64,000 nucleotides of DNA from Cinnamomum chago (GCA_038049695.1 CP142452.1:52038501-52102500), one strand, 5' to 3'. Shown: positions 27,991 through 40,853, counted from the first letter of the stretch. Translations and numbers: made by a program. The notes: generated from the sequence alone by a model not told the origin.

Positions 27991-29993
27991 TGAAATTTCA
28001 TGGAAAAGATGACCTGATACTTGGGATTTACAGTAGAAAATGTTTAAAGCTGGGACATCCATCTTTCTAGGGTTTTTGGTGTATGCGGTCAATCACCCAG
28101 GCCAGGTGTTTGACCGGACACGCTGGAAACCTTTAGAAATGAATTAAGTCTTCCAGGAGGCCTGACTTAGGTTAGTCAGTGCACTCGGTTGGTCCTCCCG
28201 GCCAGGAGATCAACCGAGCTCACAACACATCAGGTTCACCTGGAAAAAAAAACCCTGATTGTTCCAGTTTTCAACATTTAGGAGTTATGATCAGTTGTGG
28301 GGCCCATTGACCATCCAAATGAGCATTTATCAGTGATCTAAGCCCGAGTCAACGGTGTGGCTCAACCTTGACTCGCGGGGACCATAATTTAGGGTTTAGG
28401 TTATTAATCTAAGATGATTCGACCTCTAAGAGTTGTCAACAATGCCCTTAACCAACTAAGCACCAAATATAGTATTTTATGGCATTAATGACACCGTTTA
28501 GAGATCGAATTACCGGCGATAGACCTGGATCTAAAGTGGCCCATTACCTAGGATTGGACCGTTGCTTTTCCCGTTGATTCTCTGATTGAAGTTATACTTC
28601 ACTGTTATTATTATTCTGTCATTCTTAGATCTTTAGAATAGCTGTTTACTATTAATTGAACATAAATGGAAGACCTGAACCTAGGGTATCTAGAGGTGAC
28701 CCGATAGTGTGGTTTCGGAGATCATTGACCCGTGTCTGTGTCTAGGCGGGCCCTTAATGGGCCTAAGTGTGGAGATGTGAACCCTTTAGCTTGGAAAGGT
28801 AGTTTCTATTGGACTGTTAAGTAATATGGATTGCAATGGAACTGTTTATCAGTAGTAGATGGATTAGTTGCCTCGTTTGGACGGTTTTAGACCAGGCCAT
28901 GTATTGATGGGCCTTGGTATGGATCCAACGAGTGGGCCTGGACCTTGAATGAGATCCAGAGACTGTATTGGGATGTGTAGACCTCTTAGAGATATTGTTA
29001 GGACCTTGTTCACGCAAGGCAAAGCCTAGACAGACACAGACCTTAGAGTTATTCTCGAGTCGGCATGAACATTCACTCGGTTGATTTAAGCTCAGCCTGT
29101 GGACTGATCATCCCCGGTAGGAGCTAGTTGAGTATGGTGAAGCTATCATGATGAGCTGTGTGGTTAAGACGGCAAGGTGTCATACCGTGCCGATCTGGAG
29201 TGATGAGATGATGAGTTGATGAGTGATATTCGGAATTAGTTATTCCCTGGTGAGATTCCCCACCGCGACTGTGTTCAGTATGGGAGGGCCGCGGCATAAT
29301 ATCCCGCGGTATTGCAGCTCGTGTGAATGTGCCACATTGTTTATAGTAGTTTAGATGTTTCTATTTATACTGATTCCTTATGATTTAAATGCACAACTGC
29401 CTAGTTCATTTCCCTTGCTATTCATTTAATTTATGTACTCGTCTTTACTTCCTTTGATATATATGTTCTATGTTAGTAGTATGCTGTAACTTGCCAGATC
29501 GTTTAGATCTGACCCATTCATTGGTGCTTAGGCCTTGACCCAGAGATCCCTGACGACGCACTAGCTGTAGTGGAGGCACCCGTTGCTGGAGAGTACGCGT
29601 GGGGCCCGGCCGACACGGATGTCGAGCCGGAGGGCGAGGAGTTTATACACGGGTTTTGAGGGACTCCATTTATTTTGGGTTTGAGCGAAACTTTGTAGTG
29701 AGTTGGGTAGACTCAAAATGTATTAACTTTGATTAATATTGAATCATTTTAATTAGACTGATGTTCCGCTCATACTTAATATATATATACATCGATACCT
29801 ATTGCTTCCGCTTTGTTTAAATCGTTATGCTTCCGCAATTTAAATGTTATAACTATGTTGGTCAAAAAGTTTTAAATTGGACCTCACTGCGGCCTACGAT
29901 CTTGGAAGTTCTCGGATTTTCCGGGAAGTAGCGCGCCAATTTCGGGTAATCGAACGAGTATATCGGTATCCGGAATTGGGGCGTTACATTTTA

Positions 29994-30005
29994 TGGTATC
30001 AGAGC
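29994..30005 (+). other. Primer binding site, tRNA-iMet type
   Basis: TGGTATCAGAGC begins five bases after the 5' LTR and is complementary to the 3' end of initiator-Met tRNA. Confidence 0.85.
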
Positions 30006-30229
30006 GAGCTGGTCTCTAGGAAATAAAATACACTAGAAACCATAGGACGTAGTGAGGATTCGAGTGATGGGATACGTTTGAGGACGATGGATTGGGTAGA
30101 GTCAGTGTAGTCTTAGGTTTTGGACTTACCGCCCCAGATGCCGAGTGCAAATCGGGGAGTGCATTTTGCTTTCAGATCTGATCGTGCTACCCATGCATGA
30201 CTTCGACGTCATTTTAGAAGGACGGATCG

Positions 30230-32917
30230 ATGAGGATGTGCATCGACTACCGGCAGCTGAACCAGGCAACAGTGAAGAACAAGTATCCTCTTCCCCGGAT
30301 TGACGAGCTCTTCGACCAGCTTCAGGGTGCGCAGTTCTTTTCGAAGATAGACTTGAGATCGGGATACCATCAGCTTCGAGTCAGAGATCAGGATGTGCAG
30401 AAGACAGCGTTCCGATCCCGCTATGGCCATTATGAGTTTCTTATGATGCCGTTCGGGTTGACGAATGCACCAGCGGTGTTCATGTCCCTGATGAACAAGA
30501 TCTTCGCCCCATACCTCGACAGCTTCACAGTGGTCTTCATCGACGATGTTTTGGTATACTCCAAGTCCAGAGAGGAGCACGAGCAGCATTTGAGGACATC
30601 TCTCCAGTTGTTGCGTGACAACCAGTTGTACGCGAAGCTCAGCAAGTGCGAGTTTTGGTTGGAGCAGGTAGTCTTCCTTGGACACATCATCTCCAAGGAT
30701 GGACTAGCAGTGGACCCAGCAAAGATAGAGGCAGTGACGAACTGGGCGAGACCGAAGAACGCCACAGAGATCAGGAGTTTTCTCGGTTTAGCAGGCTACT
30801 ACCGCAGATTCGTCAAGAGTTTCTCCACGATCTCAGCACCGTTGACCAAGCTAACACGAAAGGATGTACCGTTCGTTTGGTCCGATGCTTGCGAGAACAG
30901 CTTTCAAGAGCTGAAGGAGAGATTGACGACAGCACCGATCTTGTCTTTACCTTCCGGCAGTGGTGGAATCGTAGTCTTCACCGACGCTTCAGGGACCGGT
31001 CTTGGATGTGTTCTGATGCAAGAGGGCAAGGTTATTGCCTATGGATCGCGGCAGTTGAAGGAGCACGAGAAGAAGTACGCCACTCACGACTTGGAGCTTG
31101 CAGCAGTCGTTTTTGCCTTGAAGTTGTGGCGGCACTACCTCTACGGTGAGAAGTTCGAGGTGCACTCAGATCATCGTAGTTTGCAGTACCTGTTCACGCA
31201 GAGCGACCTCAACAACCGGCAGAGGAGGTGGATGGAGTACATCAAGGACTACGACTTCCCTATCAAATACCATCCTGGTAAGGCGAACGTCGTAGCAGAC
31301 GCTTTGAGCAGGAAGACCGCCCTCGTCAGTTTTCTAGCAGCAGAGGGTGTGTGGACCGACGTCTTCAGTAGCTTAGACGTTCAGTTTCAGCCGCTTAGCG
31401 AGAGAGTCTTGCTTGCTACCATGTCAGCGTGGGAACCAGAGTTGCTAGGCAAGGTCAAGGACAGTCAACGCAACGATCCGAAGCTTGTCAGAGTGATCGA
31501 GCAGATCGACCAGAGGCCAGAGTTCAGACTGATTGGAGGAGTGCTCTACTATCAGGACAGATTGTGCGTGCCAGACATCCAGGAGCTGAAGGACGAGATC
31601 TTAGCAGATGCACACCATAGCAGATACTCGATTCACCCCGGCAGCACCAAGATGTACCAGAACCTGCGGAGCTACTACTGGTGGAACAACATGAAGAAGG
31701 AGATAGCTCGCTATGTCTCCAGGTGTTTGACGTGCCAGCAGATCAAGGTCGAACACCAGAAGCCGCCAGGACTACTTCATCAGCTTGAGATTCCTCAGTG
31801 GAAGTGGGAGCACATCACCATGGACTTCATCGCAGGACTTCCAGCCACCAGGAGGCGCCACGACGGCATTTGGGTGATCGTGGATCGGCTGACTAAGTCA
31901 GCTCATTTCTTGCCAGTGTCGATGAGAGCAGGACTCGACGTCCTTGCTAAGCTGTACGTCGACAGGATTGTTTCTTTGTACAGAGTTCCAACTTCGATTG
32001 TTTCGGACAGAGACCCGCGTTTCACTTCGCACTTCTGGGAGAGTCTTTAGCAGGCCTTGGGCACCAAGTTGAGCTTCAGCACAGCCTATCATCCTCAGAC
32101 AGACGGCCAGATAGAGCGCACCAACCAGACACTAGAGGACATGTTGAGAGCCTGTGTCTTGGACTTGAAGGAGAACTGGGAGGATTCCTTGCCACTTTGC
32201 GAGTTCGCCTACAACAACAGCTACCATGCGAGTATCAAGATGGCACCGTACGAGGCTTTGTACGGGAGGAGATGCAAGACCCCAGTTTGCTGGGAAGAAG
32301 TTGGTGTCAGGAGTTTCCATGGTCCATCCATAGTCAGCGACACCAGCGAGAAGGTTCGGCAGATAGTTAAGAACCTGAAGGTCAGCCGCAGCCGACAGAA
32401 GAGCTATGCAGACAACAGGCGCAGACCTCTCGAGTTCGAGAAGGGAGACAGAGTTTTCCTGAAGGTTTCTCCGGCTAGAGGTACCCTGAGGTTTGGTGAG
32501 AAGGGTAAGCTAGCGCGGAGATATGTTGGACCCTTCGAGATCAGATCGAGAGTTGGAGATGTCGCCTACAAGCTTCAGCTACCGCCAGAGCTTTCAGGAG
32601 TGCACGACGTGTTCCATGTCTCCATGCTGAAGAAGTACGTAGAGGACCCGACCCACATTCTTTATCACGAGCCACTCGACATCCAGCCAGATGCTTCGTA
32701 CGTCGCCAGGCCGGTTGCGATCATCGACACCAAGGAGCAGGTGCTCCGAACCCGAACCATTCATTGGGTGAAGGTTCAGTGGGAGCATCACACTCCGGAG
32801 GAGGCTACGTGGGAGTTACGCGACCAGGTGGAGCAGGACTATCCACATCTTCTACCTCAGGTATGTTCTAATCTTGTTTTACATTTGGGGACAAATGTTT
32901 TTAAAAGGAGGGAATGA
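30230..32917 (+). mobile_element. Chromovirus pol region: RT, RNase H, integrase, chromodomain
   Basis: Reverse transcriptase opens at CIDYRQLNQ and continues through [11 protein letters not shown] and the active-site block FIDDVLVYS. RNase H shows [11 protein letters not shown] and the histidine-rich [16 protein letters not shown]. Integrase shows the H2C2 zinc finger ([18 protein letters not shown]), the catalytic core from WEHITMDFI and [16 protein letters not shown], and a [10 protein letters not shown] segment. A chromodomain closes it ([20 protein letters not shown]), which in this family can direct insertion to particular chromatin. This order is Ty3/gypsy. The first part of RT, protease and gag are not found upstream, where bases 30006-30229 appear non-coding. 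It is treated as a fossil. Confidence 0.93.
32903..32917 (+). other. Polypurine tract of the chromovirus
   Basis: AAAAGGAGGGAATGA lies immediately before the 3' LTR and is the expected plus-strand primer. Confidence 0.88.
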
Positions 32918-35900
32918 TGTGAGGTCCCACCCTTGGTGGGCCCTCTAAATACTACTTTATAGACTAATTTATGCTAATCTATGTTAATTATTGGTTAATT
33001 ATTGCTAATTACTACTAATCTTTGCTAATCTTCGCTAATTATTGCTAATTATGGCTAATCATTGTTAATTACTGATTTATTTGGGCTAATTAGGGGCTAA
33101 TTAGATTGACTAGTTAGATCTCCTAAGATTTTTGGTTAGACTAGGTTAGTTGGGTGTATGAGTTAATCCTAGGCTATTAGTGTAGGTGGGTCCTTAGTTA
33201 AGTTTAATTAAGTTAATTAAGTGGTTTAGTGCTAATTGTGCATCTCTAGAAGCTTCCTACCAAAGGACCAAACTAGCCCCAACCCTAACCCTAACCACAT
33301 AAAAACCCTAGGGCTAATCTTGTCCTTAATCTCTTCCCTAGACCTATATAATGGCTCTAATCCCCATTCCAAACCCAAAACCCTAAGCCAGCCCCTTTCC
33401 CAAGAAAACCTCCAGCAACTGTTTTCCCATTTCCTCTTCTCCTCTCCCTCATTCCTCTCCTACGTATGAGCTGAGAAATTGCAACAGTCACTGTTGCTGG
33501 GATTTCCCTCTTGAGACTACTACAGCTGCTCCTTCATTCTCTCTTCTCCCTTTCCCATTTCATTTCCTCCAAGCCACTGCTATATCATCTTCTCATTTCC
33601 CTCATTTCTTCCCTCATTCTGAGCTACTGCTGTTTGTTCTGGGAGCATTGTTCCTTGGAGCAACAGCTGCTACTTCACATTCTTCTCCCTCATTTCTTCA
33701 CCTGGGAGCTTTTGTAGCTGATTCTGTTGCTGCTGGGATTTGCATCAAGGAGTTGCAGTTACTGTTACAACTACTGCATCATCTTCTTCTTCTTCTTCTC
33801 TGGTTCAGCTGGGACTCTCTTCTCTCTTTTATTGCTCAAATCATTTCTCTTGATTTCTAAAGGCAAGTGCACCTACTGTTAACTTAGAATGTATGTGTTT
33901 TCCTTTGATTTCTGTGTTTCATTTCATGTTTGTAATTAATTGAGTCTTAGAAATTACCTGGAGCCTCTGTTGTTGGTTTGGATGGATTTGGGCATTGATG
34001 GATGGGGGTTTCACCCCCCCCCATTTGGAAGATCAATGGGCCACAAGGTTGTCAATTAATGGGCATTAGAGTTGTTTGATGTTTGGAGATGATTTGGTGA
34101 AGTTTGGGACTGATTGGAAGTGATTTGGTGGAAAAACGGGTTGAAATGGAGAAAACCTGAAAACTGGTCTCAGTGCATGGCCGAGACCAGTGTATGGCCG
34201 AGATCAGTGTATGGCCGAGCTCAGTGCATGCCGAGACCAGTGCAGGACCGAGCTCAGTACATGGCCGAGACCAGTGCAGTACATGGCCGAAACCAGTGCA
34301 GTGCAGTGCATGGCCGAGACCAGTGCAGTGCAGTACATGGCCGAGACCAGTACAGTGCAGTGCATGGCCGAGACCAGTGCAGGACCGAGCTCAGTACATG
34401 GCCGAAACCAGTGCAGTGCAGTCCATGGCCGAAACCAGTGCAGTGCAGTGCATGGCCGAGACCAGTGCAGTGTAGTGCATGGCCGAGACCAGTGCAGTAC
34501 ATGGCCGAAACCAGTGCAGTGCAGTGCATGGCCGAGACCAGTGCAGTGCAGTGCATGGCCGAGACCAGTGCAGTGCAGTGCATGGCCGAGACCAGTGCAG
34601 GACCGAGCTCAGTACATGGCCGAGACCAGTGCATGGCCGAGACCAGTGCAGTGCAGTGCATGGCCGAGACCAGTGCAGGACCGAGCTCAGTGACTGAAAT
34701 TTCATGGAAAAGATGACCTGATACTTGGGATTTACAGTAGAAAATGTTTAAAGCTGGGACATCCATCTTTCTAGGGTTTTTGGTGTATGCGGTCAATCAC
34801 CCAGGCCAGGTGTTTGACCGGACACGCTGGAAACCTTTAGAAATGAATTAAGTCTTCCAGGAGGCCTGACTTAGGTTAGTCAGTGCACTCGGTTGGTCCT
34901 CCCGGCCAGGAGATCAACCGAGCTCACAACACATCAGGTTCACCTGGAAAAAAAAACCCTGATTGTTCCAGTTTTCAACATTTAGGAGTTATGATCAGTT
35001 GTGGGGCCCATTGACCATCCAAATGAGCATTTATCAGTGATCTAAGCCCGAGTCAACGGTGTGGCTCAACCTTGACTCGCGGGGACCACAATTTAGGGTT
35101 TAGGTTATTAATCTAAGATGATTCGACCTCTAAGAGTTGTCAACAATGCCCTTAACCAACTAAGCACCAAATATAGTATTTTATGGCATTAATGACACCG
35201 TTTAGAGATCGAATTACCGGAGATAGACCTGGATCTAAAGTGGCCCATTACCTAGGATTGGACCGTTGCTTTTCCCGTTGATTCTCTGATTGAAGTTATA
35301 CTTCACTGTTATTATTATTCTGTCATTCTTAGATCTTTAGAATAGCTGTTTACTATTAATTGAACATAAATGGAAGACCTGAACCTAGGGTATCTAGAGG
35401 TGACCCGATAGTGTGGTTTCGGAGATCATTGACCCGTGTCTGTGTCTAGGCGGGCCCTTAATGGGCCTAAGTGTGGAGATGTGAACCCTTTAGCTTGGAA
35501 AGGTAGTTTCTATTGGACTGTTAAGTAATATGGATTGCAATGGAACTGTTTATCAGTAGTAGATGGATTAGTTGCCTCGTTTGGACGGTTTTAGACCAGG
35601 CCATGTACTGATGGGCCTTGGTATGGATCCAACGAGTGGGCCTGGACCTTGAATGAGATCCAGAGACTGTATTGGGATGTGTAGACCTCTTAGAGATATT
35701 GTTAGGACCTTGTTCACGCAAGGCAAAGCCTAGACAGGCACAGACCTTAGAGTTATTCTCGAGTCGGCATGAACATTCACTCGGTTGATTTAAGCTCAGC
35801 CTGTGGACTGATCATCCCCGGTAGGAGCTAGTTGAGTATGGTGAAGCTATCATGATGAGCTGTGTGGTTAAGACGGCAAGGTGTCATACCGTGCCGATCT

Positions 35901-36692
35901 GGAGTGATGAGATGATGAGTTGATGAGTGATATTCGGGATTAGTTATTCCCTGGTGAGATTCCCCACCGCGACTGTGTTCAGTATGGGAGGGCCGCGGCA
36001 TAATATCCCGCGGTATTCCAGCTCGTGTGAATGTGCCACATTGTTTATAGTAGTTTAGATGTTTCTATTTATACTGATTCCTTATGATTTAAATGCACAA
36101 CTGCCTAGTTCATTTCCCTTGCTATTCATTTAATTTATGTACTCGTCTTTACTTCCTTTGATATATATGTTCTATGTTAGTAGTATGCTGTAACTTGCCA
36201 GATCGTTTAGATCTGACCCATTCATTGGTGCTTAGGCCTTGACCCAGAGATCCCTGACGACGCACTAGCTGTAGTGGAGGCACCCGTTGCTGGAGAGTAC
36301 GCGTGGGGCCCGGCCGACACGGATGTCGAGCCGGAGGGCGAGGAGTTTATACACGGGTTTTGAGGGACTCCATTTATTTTGGGTTTGAGCGAAACTTTGT
36401 AGTGAGTTGGGTAGACTCAAAATGTATTAACTTTGATTAATATTGAATCATTTTAATTAGACTGATGTTCCGCTCATACTTAATATATATATACATCGAT
36501 ACCTATTGCTTCCGCTTTGTTTAAATCGTTATGCTTCCGCAATTTAAATGTTATAACTATGTTGGTCAAAAAGTTTTAAATTGGACCTCACTGCGGCCTA
36601 CGATCTTGGAAGTTCTCGGATTTTCCGGAAAGTAGCGCGCCAATTTCGGGTAATCGAACGAGTATATCGGTATCCGGAATTGGGGCGTTACA
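32918..36692 (+). repeat. 3' LTR of the chromovirus
   Basis: Almost identical to 26328-29988. It is 114 bp longer, mainly because the minisatellite has about five more units, partly offset by one fewer U3 decamer. Donor-like AAAG|GCAAGTGC is at 33862|33863, acceptor-like CTTAG|G at 36235|36236. Confidence 0.93.
34173..34692 (+). repeat. Minisatellite in the 3' chromovirus LTR
   Basis: The same unit as at 27596-27990 but in about 23 copies. Since both LTRs were identical at insertion, the difference arose afterwards. Confidence 0.9.
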
Positions 36693-38364
36693 GCATGTGT
36701 CATGCATTGAACATGACCATTAAAGGTGTGATCTCCAAAATAGTACTATCACAGAGAGAGATCAAGTCACCTCATGCTACTGAGTGACCAGTGCTCTTAA
36801 TCTTGAGTATTTGTGGATGAACTGACAAAGTCGAGTTCTTGTACTTTAATTCACTATGGGTGAGATCCTGTTCATGGGTCAACAGCTCTGTGTTTTGGGT
36901 ACTCGGGCTTGATTAGTTGGGACGTGCAAATGCAATATGGAATCTATGCCATCGTGTGATGGAATGATCGTCCCCTTAGAATTATCCGATTAATCATCAG
37001 AATCTAAGATCTTAGTATATGGATGTTCCATATGGATATTGAACTTGTGGGTCGCTCCCTGGATCAAGAGAATGATATCCGGATGATGATTAAGTCAAGG
37101 GTATGAAGTTCTAAGGATGAGATGTAATCAAGAAGGTAGATAGTACATCGGTTAACCTACTTGATTATGGATGTTACATAGAGGGGCATTGTGGTCATTG
37201 TACTTGGTAGGTCAAAGACAATCGTCAGTTTATGATGAGCTTAATTTGCAATTTAATATTTGTCCCTGGAGTGCAACCATAACTCTTTAGTGGAATGAGT
37301 TAGGGTTAAAATGATCTTAATGTTGCTATGGGGTTAGCATGGACATTTTGGTCATTTTGGGAGCCAAGGGCAAATATGTCTTTTGGTCCCTCTTCTAGCC
37401 ATCTTCCTATATTGGCATGGTTTCCTAATTTAATTAAATGATATGTGGTTGAATTAATTTTGTGGAAGAATAATTTTGAGTTTAAATTCAAATAGGCTTT
37501 TGATGGCATACATGAATTTAACTCTAGCTAAATTATTAACTTGTGGGCCATCGTGTGTTTATCTATCTTGTGGGCCAGCCATAAGGGGAGCCCCTCGTGT
37601 GAGGTTTCCAAGTTTAACTAGGTATCTTTACTTGGAAGGAAGAACTCCTCTTTGGGTAAGAATTCCTATAATTAAAGTTTACTAATTTTTAGTATCTTTA
37701 ATTAGAAAGTGTTGCACAACTAAGGTGGCTGGTTGCTTATTTTATGGGATTGTCATTCCTATTAGAGATAGGAATCTTAAAGGAATGTGAACTTTATAAA
37801 TATACGAGACACTACCCTGGGCGTGCAACACATGAAACAAAGTGAGATAGAAAAAACCCTTGGCGTGAGACAATTGGGAGCTCCATTGGCCGCCCAAGTC
37901 AAGAAGAAAAACTCACGCCCAGCCCATTGCTCTCTTCTTCTTCATTGGAGAGAGGAGATCAGGTCCTGGTCAGGTCCTGGACTTTTTCCACAAAGTGTAG
38001 TTCAGAAAACCCTTCTTGGAATCCATATTTTGATCCCACAATCAGAGCCAATCAGATTGGGTTGTGGAATAGAAGAGAAGATCAAAGGAAAAATCTGCTG
38101 CAGAAATTCCTGCAACTTACATTGCTGATTGCAGGCTGAGATCAGACCTTTGTAGCTTTCTTTTCAGAGATTTGAGGCATTCATATCATCAAGGTATTAG
38201 TCCTCTATCATCTCCTTGCATTATACACATGTTGATCATGATTTCATAGAGTTTTTATGCATGTTTCATGGCTGAATAATCAGATTTGGTTTTGTTTTAA
38301 AAACAAGAAAAACCATATCAGCCATGGACGTCCAAGTTTAGATCTATATAGCATGAACTTTCAG

Positions 38365-38377
38365 TGGTATCAGAGCC
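38365..38377 (+). other. Primer binding site of the copia element
   Basis: TGGTATCAGAGCC follows the 5' LTR by one base and matches initiator-Met tRNA. Confidence 0.9.
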
Positions 38378-40218
38378 TCTCCATGTGAAATCATGACCCC
38401 ATGATGTGTTAATATTAATCCTAACTTAGTTAAGGGCATGGTGGCACCCTTCTAGATACAGTTTACTGCATGTTTGGAGTGCAGGAATTTTTCCAGGTTG
38501 CTGGAATTTTTCCAGAACACTGTTTAGTGCATGTTTGGAGTGCAGGAATTTTTCCAGATTGCTGGAATATTTTCAGAATACTATATAGTGCTGTACAAAG
38601 CACAATGAATGCACTAATCTTTTTGGTTGCAGCCATATAATTGCATCCTTGATGGTTCGCATGTATGAGTGTGGATTTGGATGTTTTTAATTAGTTGGAA
38701 AGTGTACGATTGCGCGTTTAGCAATCATAGGAGGTTGTAATTTTTCCTTATTTTTATTTCAACTAGTCTTGATGTAAGCTTTCGTGAAAAGCATAGGTAT
38801 ATCCAATGTAATTTTGGTTTTGTTTTTCATGGGTTTGCTTGTATAAAATTTATTTTTTGTAACAAGCAGGGAGAAGAAAGCTTCAAAGATTGCATGGTTG
38901 CAAGTAGAAGCGGATTCCATGGTGGTGGAGGCAACGAAGGTGTCCTAGTGCGAAAAGGACTCTTAACCAAGTATCCTAGTTGGATTAGGATTCCTAGTCG
39001 GATAAGGTTTCCTAGTTGGATAAGGATTTGAAGTCCGAAGAGCAGGGAGCCATCAAGGATTGCATTATATTTATTGCTTTATATAATTACTATTATTGCT
39101 ATGTTTATCACCTAGTAACATGGCCACCACTAGGTTCTTAAAATTGGCATCTTTCTATATTGGATTGTTTTTAGTTTGGCAAATTGTTTTTAAACGGATC
39201 TTAGACCAGCACCTTCTATTTGTCTAAGGTTTAAAAAATTGGATAGGGTTTAGTTTATCTTGGTACCCTAAGTTTCCAAAAGAGGCCAAACTAAAATCTA
39301 ATATGTTGCTACCTTAGTGGGCCCATAACCCACTGGTCCCAAGTTAGAAAATTTGACCCTTTAAAGTGATTTGCTCAAATATTTTAAAGCAAAAGTTATT
39401 TATGTTCAAGATGACTTAAGTCATTGAGTCATGAATTTAATTAACTAAGTTTGCTAGATTTAAAAAGATTTTTTGAGTAACCAATGTAAAGGTCAAAAGA
39501 GTTTTTCAAAACCCTAGTGTTAAATAATCAAGTGGGAGAGGGGTTTGGAAAAACCCCACGGCCTTCCATTTTCGGTTCATGCTATCTCAATGGAGTATTA
39601 GGGGGAGCGGCCACCCCTTCGGTGGAGTTCTTTACTAAAGATCGCTTCGATGGGTTAGTGGGTGAACTAATGTGAATATTCGTAATGAGGTGTTAGTGGG
39701 AGCGGCCATCCCTTCGGTGGAGTTCTTTACTAAAGATCACTTCTATAGAATGTCAATGAAGTGTTGGTGGGAGCGGCCATCCCTTCGGTGGAGCTCTTTA
39801 TTAAAGTTCACTTCAAGATTGGATTAAAGTCACTTCCCTTCGGAGGACTTGAGTCATAGACATTCTGGGAACGTTCATAAGAGATGGTAATACACTTGAC
39901 ATAAGACGGTAATAACCTCTCCCTAGGAGTTAGTGTTATTTGTCATATGAGGCCAAACCAATCAGTGATTGGACTGTCGCTGGATATGCTAAATTCAGAT
40001 AGTGATAATCCAAATAAGCGAGGCTTTACTCAACGCGACTATAGATTCGGCCATCCCTTCGATGGAGGGTCTATGAGGAGGTTGAGACACTGATACATTA
40101 TAATTAGGGTTAAATAATGTAAAAAGTCTTGTGCATGTTTTTCCTTTTATTACAAGCACCATATACATGTTACATATATACTGCCTGTCTAATTATAACC
40201 TGTTATATATCCAGAGAG
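38378..40218 (+). other. Long leader of the copia element with tandem repeats
   Basis: About 1.8 kb without a protein frame. It has two copies of TGCATGTTTGGAGTGCAGGA plus TTTTTCCAGRTTGCTGGAA (38468-38585), a short repeat built on CCTAGTYGGATAAGG (38960-39030), and a block of hairpin repeats (39600-40070). Such leaders usually carry packaging and dimerisation signals. Confidence 0.7.
39600..40070 (+). repeat. Four covarying hairpins before copia gag
   Basis: Hairpins at 39611-39625 (CCACC-CCTTC-GGTGG), 39716-39730 and 39777-39791 (CCATC-CCTTC-GGTGG) and 40051-40065 (CCATC-CCTTC-GATGG) share the loop and flank GGAG. The middle base pair appears as C:G, T:G and T:A. Longer flanking similarity (AGTTCTTTACTAAAGATC) shows a tandem duplication origin for the first three. 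Confidence 0.8.
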
Positions 40219-40853
40219 ATGGGGAAGGATTCTTTTAGCCCGTTGATGGGTATTCTGCGTGAGAACAAATTGACTGGCCCAAATTACGTAGACTGGAAAA
40301 GAAACCTTAACATAGTACTCACCGCTGAAGAGTACAAGTATGTTTTGTCGGAACCTTGTCCTACCATTGATGATTATTCTACAGATGACCAGCTAGAGGC
40401 TGAAAGGAAATGGAAAAAGGCGAATAGCATGGCCAAATGCTACATGCTTGCTTCCATGTCCAACGTGTTGCAAACGCAGCATGAGCAAATGGACACAGCT
40501 TCAGATATTATGTTGTCCTTGTCTGAGATGTTCGCAGACAGAAGCAGGCCAGCTAGGCAAGCTGCTTTAAGGACAATCATGAATTCTAGGATGGCTGAGG
40601 GAACACCTGTCAGAGAGCACATGCTCAAAATGATGGATTGTTTCAATGAAGCTGAGATCCTAGGGGCTGAGATTGATGCAAGGAGTCAGACTGATATGAT
40701 TCTCGAAACTCTGCCGGAGTCTTTCAACCAGTTCAAGCTCAACTTCAACATGAGCAAGATGGACATGACTCTCTCTGAGTTAATGAAAGAACTCCAGGCG
40801 GCAGAGGCCATCATGAAGCCTAAAGGCCAAGTTCACTTTTCCCAGTCTTCCTC
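40219..40853 (+). mobile_element. Copia gag, first part
   Basis: The frame from MGKDSFSPLMGIL contains the plant copia gag pattern LTGPNYVDWKRNLNIVL and a DUF4219/UBN2-type helical region (residues about 80-210, DMILETLPESFNQFKLNFNM). Gag forms the virus-like particle that packages the element RNA. An upstream in-frame ATG (40129) exists, but the start at 40219 matches the family. The coding region is cut at 40853 by a family B LTR and resumes at 44938. Confidence 0.88.

Larger units (their letters stand above)
26328..29988 (+). repeat. 5' LTR of the chromovirus
   Basis: Runs from TGTGAGGTCCCACCC to GGGGCGTTACA. It contains a 10-bp-phased array (26374-26493), telomere-like boxes and TATA (26701-26774), donor-like AAAG|GCTAGT (27282|27283; AAAG|GCAAGT in the 3' copy), a minisatellite (27596-27990) and acceptor-like TGCTTAG|G (29531|29532). 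An acidic frame follows the acceptor and ends before 29661. A CT-rich leader with CTGCTG and CAGCTG motifs fills about 26820-27270. Confidence 0.92.
26328..36692 (+). mobile_element. Ty3/gypsy chromovirus (Tekay/Del-like) with giant LTRs
   Basis: LTRs at 26328-29988 (3661 bp) and 32918-36692 (3775 bp) enclose only 2929 bp. The TSD GCATG is at 26323-26327 and 36693-36697. Primer site TGGTATCAGAGC is at 29994; the polypurine tract AAAAGGAGGGAATGA is at 32903. The internal DNA encodes reverse transcriptase, RNase H, integrase and a C-terminal chromodomain, the mark of chromoviruses; gag and protease are not seen, so the copy is incomplete and could only have moved with help. By eye the LTRs differ by about 15 substitutions outside the repeat arrays (roughly 0.5%), so the insertion is recent. 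Tekay/Del is my best clade guess from the long LTRs and chromodomain. Confidence 0.93.
23124..38363 (+). repeat. 5' LTR of the copia element, with two insertions
   Basis: Three pieces, 23124-23139, 25998-26327 and 36693-38363, make up about 2.0 kb once the inserted DNA and one copy of each TSD are set aside. It ends AACTTTCA before the primer site. A TATA box (TTTATAAATATAC, 37793-37805) suggests transcription starts near 37825, leaving an R/U5 of about 540 bp. The 3' LTR repeats the first 35 bp at 63966-64000 without the insertions. Confidence 0.9.

Noticed and set aside
27537-28092. Several overlapping open frames with AETSAVQCM-type repeats on both strands (also 34114-34796)
   Set aside because: They are produced by a GC-rich minisatellite without stop codons in several frames; unit number differs between the two LTRs and no frame is favoured.
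30209-30765. Minus-strand frames across the chromovirus pol
   Set aside because: They are shadows of the well-supported plus-strand reverse transcriptase.
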